Below are positions 62,260 to 64,000 of a DNA stretch of 64,000 nt, in pieces. Numbering within the stretch: the first letter of the stretch is position 1; each line of letters begins with the position of its first letter. The position numbers were made by a program, and so were the translations under genes. The stretch is from positions 45,605,376 through 45,669,375 of the forward strand of contig NC_044601.1 in the NCBI RefSeq assembly GCF_901933205.1, written 5' to 3'. The notes beneath the pieces were generated by a model. The model did not search any database, was not told the DNA's origin, and worked only from the letters and a program-made list of their open reading frames with translations. This DNA comes from Camarhynchus parvulus. Taxonomy: Eukaryota; Chordata; Aves; Passeriformes; Thraupidae.

Positions 62260-62689
62260 AATTTTAGGTAAGAAAAGGAATGTCCCCTCTACTTTAGGCT
62301 CTAAGTCTACATTGGAGACAATATCATCTAAGTGCAGATTACATCAAAGATTAGACTTCAATTAATTTCAGAGTTATTTATTTAAATGCAAGTTTTTTAT
62401 TGGCAAGCTGCCACTGAAAGACCTTAAGTGGAACATAGAGACAAGGGAAATTCCATTATTCCCACCCCACAACCTCTTCTCCCGGGCACAGGACCAACAC
62501 CAAGAAAAAAAAACCAGTCACCAAATATAGCACAATGGGCTTTTTCCTCCTTAATTACCTTTAAAATTCCCAGCCCAGCACACAGACCTCACACAGGATT
62601 TCTGTGCTATGTATTAGCACCGGTTCAGCTGAGTGATGAACCTCAGAAAAGAAAATGCTTCATAATGGAGCTGCTGACACAGCAGAGAG

Positions 62690-62780
62690 CATCCCCGCGC
62701 AACGGTGCGGTTTCAGAGGGGCCGGTTCACCCCTATCCCCATCCCCATTCCCATCCCAGCCCATCCCGAGAGGCGTTTCT
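62690..62780 (+). repeat. CpG-containing patch with (CCCATC)n-like run
   Basis: It contains CCCCGCGCAACGGTGCGG and then a C-rich run of CCCCAT/CCCATC units. This is unusual for the AT-rich neighbourhood. It lies within a 177-codon + strand ORF (62428-62961) with no recognisable domains. Confidence 0.6.
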
Positions 62781-64000
62781 CCCTTTGAAAGCTGCCTTTT
62801 GTGTCTCACACCCCGATGGGCTGCTCCCGGCCAGGCTGTTTGCTGTTCTTTGGAGGCTTCTGCTGTTTCCTACATCAGATGGAATTTACCTTCATGTAAT
62901 TATTTGTTCTGGGAGCTTTGATCTCCACTTCCCTTGTAACTGCAGTGTAGTCACACTTTGAACTACAACAAAGTACCAATTTAGGGCTCTTGCTGAAAAC
63001 ATCATAATAGCTAATCCTAACAAAAAGGTGATAATTGGTCTCCTGGTGATTCTAAGCCGAAGTCACAATAGGTTCTTATATTTGTTTACCACCACTGTAT
63101 TTCCTCCTCATCCCAGTAAAAGTGCACTAGATCTGATAAACTTTTGGGCAAGCTTGTGGCTTCTCAGCTTACGATTTAGGGCAAAACCCAAGTACATATC
63201 GGGATCAGAGGAGCAGTTCTGGCCCAATCTGATGGTGCTACAGACTGGTAGCTCCAGAGTCAGCCACTGGAGACTGCCTAGTCTAGAAGAAGTAAAAATT
63301 TGAACAACTCTAAAACTCTTTCTGAAGAACAATAAGGCCTCTGTATAAGATGAAAGCTGTATAATACATTCAAACCTTCGGCCCTGATAGAGAAATCACT
63401 GAGCTGGGGAGGAGCATTATTCTTCTTCATTTTGGAATCTATCCTCTCCTGCTCAGCACGAAGGAAAACTTTCAATAACTCAAATTAATGAAAGTGGCTC
63501 ATCATTCCGGACTGCACTAATGGATTTTCAAAACATTTTTTTTCCTTTTTGTCTTACACAAATAAGGCACTTTTACTTTTAATGTAACCACTGAATTTAG
63601 GTCATATTCAGGTACATCACATCTGTCTCTCCTAAGAAAAAGGTGACATATTTGAGTGAAGACACTGAAAGTGGATCTTTTCAAGCCTTCAGGCTGTTTT
63701 TTCAGTGTTCTCAGTGCAATGACAAAAGAACCAGATGGAGCAGCAACTTCAGTACTTAGACTGCATATTTGCGGAATGCACACAAAGTGCACTTTGTGCT
63801 GTTCATCAAAAGGTGAAGTGTAAGATAAACATGAAATGGTGCAGGACATCAGCATCCAATCTTGCTATTCCGACTTCCTATGGACATTTCTGCAGTCTCA
63901 GTGAGGAGGAAACTGCCACCTCTTCCTCCCACTTTTTCATTTGGTATTTTCACAGGCAATTAAAAAATTTTTATTCATTTCTGCTTGGCCAGCTCTTCCC
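62781..64000. other. Unassigned DNA with overlapping ORFs on both strands
   Basis: The longest is a 112-codon minus-strand ORF (63517-63855) that includes HKVHFVCIPQICSLSTEVAA. It lacks clear splice borders. An 18-bp perfect palindrome (CACAAAGTGCACTTTGTG) is at 63781-63798 inside it. Confidence 0.35.
63781..63798. repeat. 18-bp perfect palindrome
   Basis: CACAAAGTGCACTTTGTG is exactly self-complementary, centred on TGCA. Confidence 0.95.

Noticed and set aside
1..64000. CRISPR arrays, operons, phage or bacterial genes
   Set aside because: No evenly spaced direct repeats with unique spacers, no closely packed long ORFs, and clear eukaryotic repeats throughout.

Overview
This window looks like a vertebrate nuclear genome, almost certainly a bird and probably a songbird. 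It is AT-rich and mostly non-coding. It carries several CR1 LINE fragments, including their typical 3' ends of the form ATTCTATGA or ATTCTGTGA. It has a tRNA-headed SINE whose tail matches CR1-X-type elements, a combination I know from passerines (TguSINE1-like). It also has several solo LTRs that resemble avian endogenous-retrovirus LTRs. There are no operons, phage genes or CRISPR arrays.

Layout. 1-8240: mostly unassigned DNA with a 17-bp tandem repeat (1946-1996), a diverged local duplication (2785-3675), a minus-strand CR1 (4462-4978) and a MIR-like SINE relic (5638-5778). 8241-13074: four splice-flanked open segments on the + strand whose reading phases agree at every junction. I read them as the 3' end of a protein-coding gene, with an ASH/MSP-like segment near the C-terminus; the gene is not named. 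14425-16129: a + strand LTR followed directly by two + strand CR1 3' ends. 16130-32002: largely unassigned, with the SINE (22285-22434), an old CR1/L3-like relic (about 24030) and a 257-base G-free A/C tract (27258-27514). 32003-32404: a solo LTR, followed by a CA microsatellite and a polypyrimidine tract. 39211-39400: a CR1 end. 42297-44777: an LTR cluster in which one LTR is inserted inside another and is flanked by an almost exact duplicated target site. 46172-50296: two CR1-X-type ends around a further solo LTR (48826-49375). 50297-64000: mostly unassigned, with an old amniote CR1 relic (about 57830-58150) and three short exon candidates at 60393-61793 that would end a second + strand gene.

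No complete, nameable host gene can be supported. The two gene-end models rest on splice signals, open frames and phase agreement only. They should be read as hypotheses for an RNA-seq or protein search. Repeat calls rest on recognising consensus-like segments by eye. LTRs are called at family-type level only, and no retroviral coding region is present.
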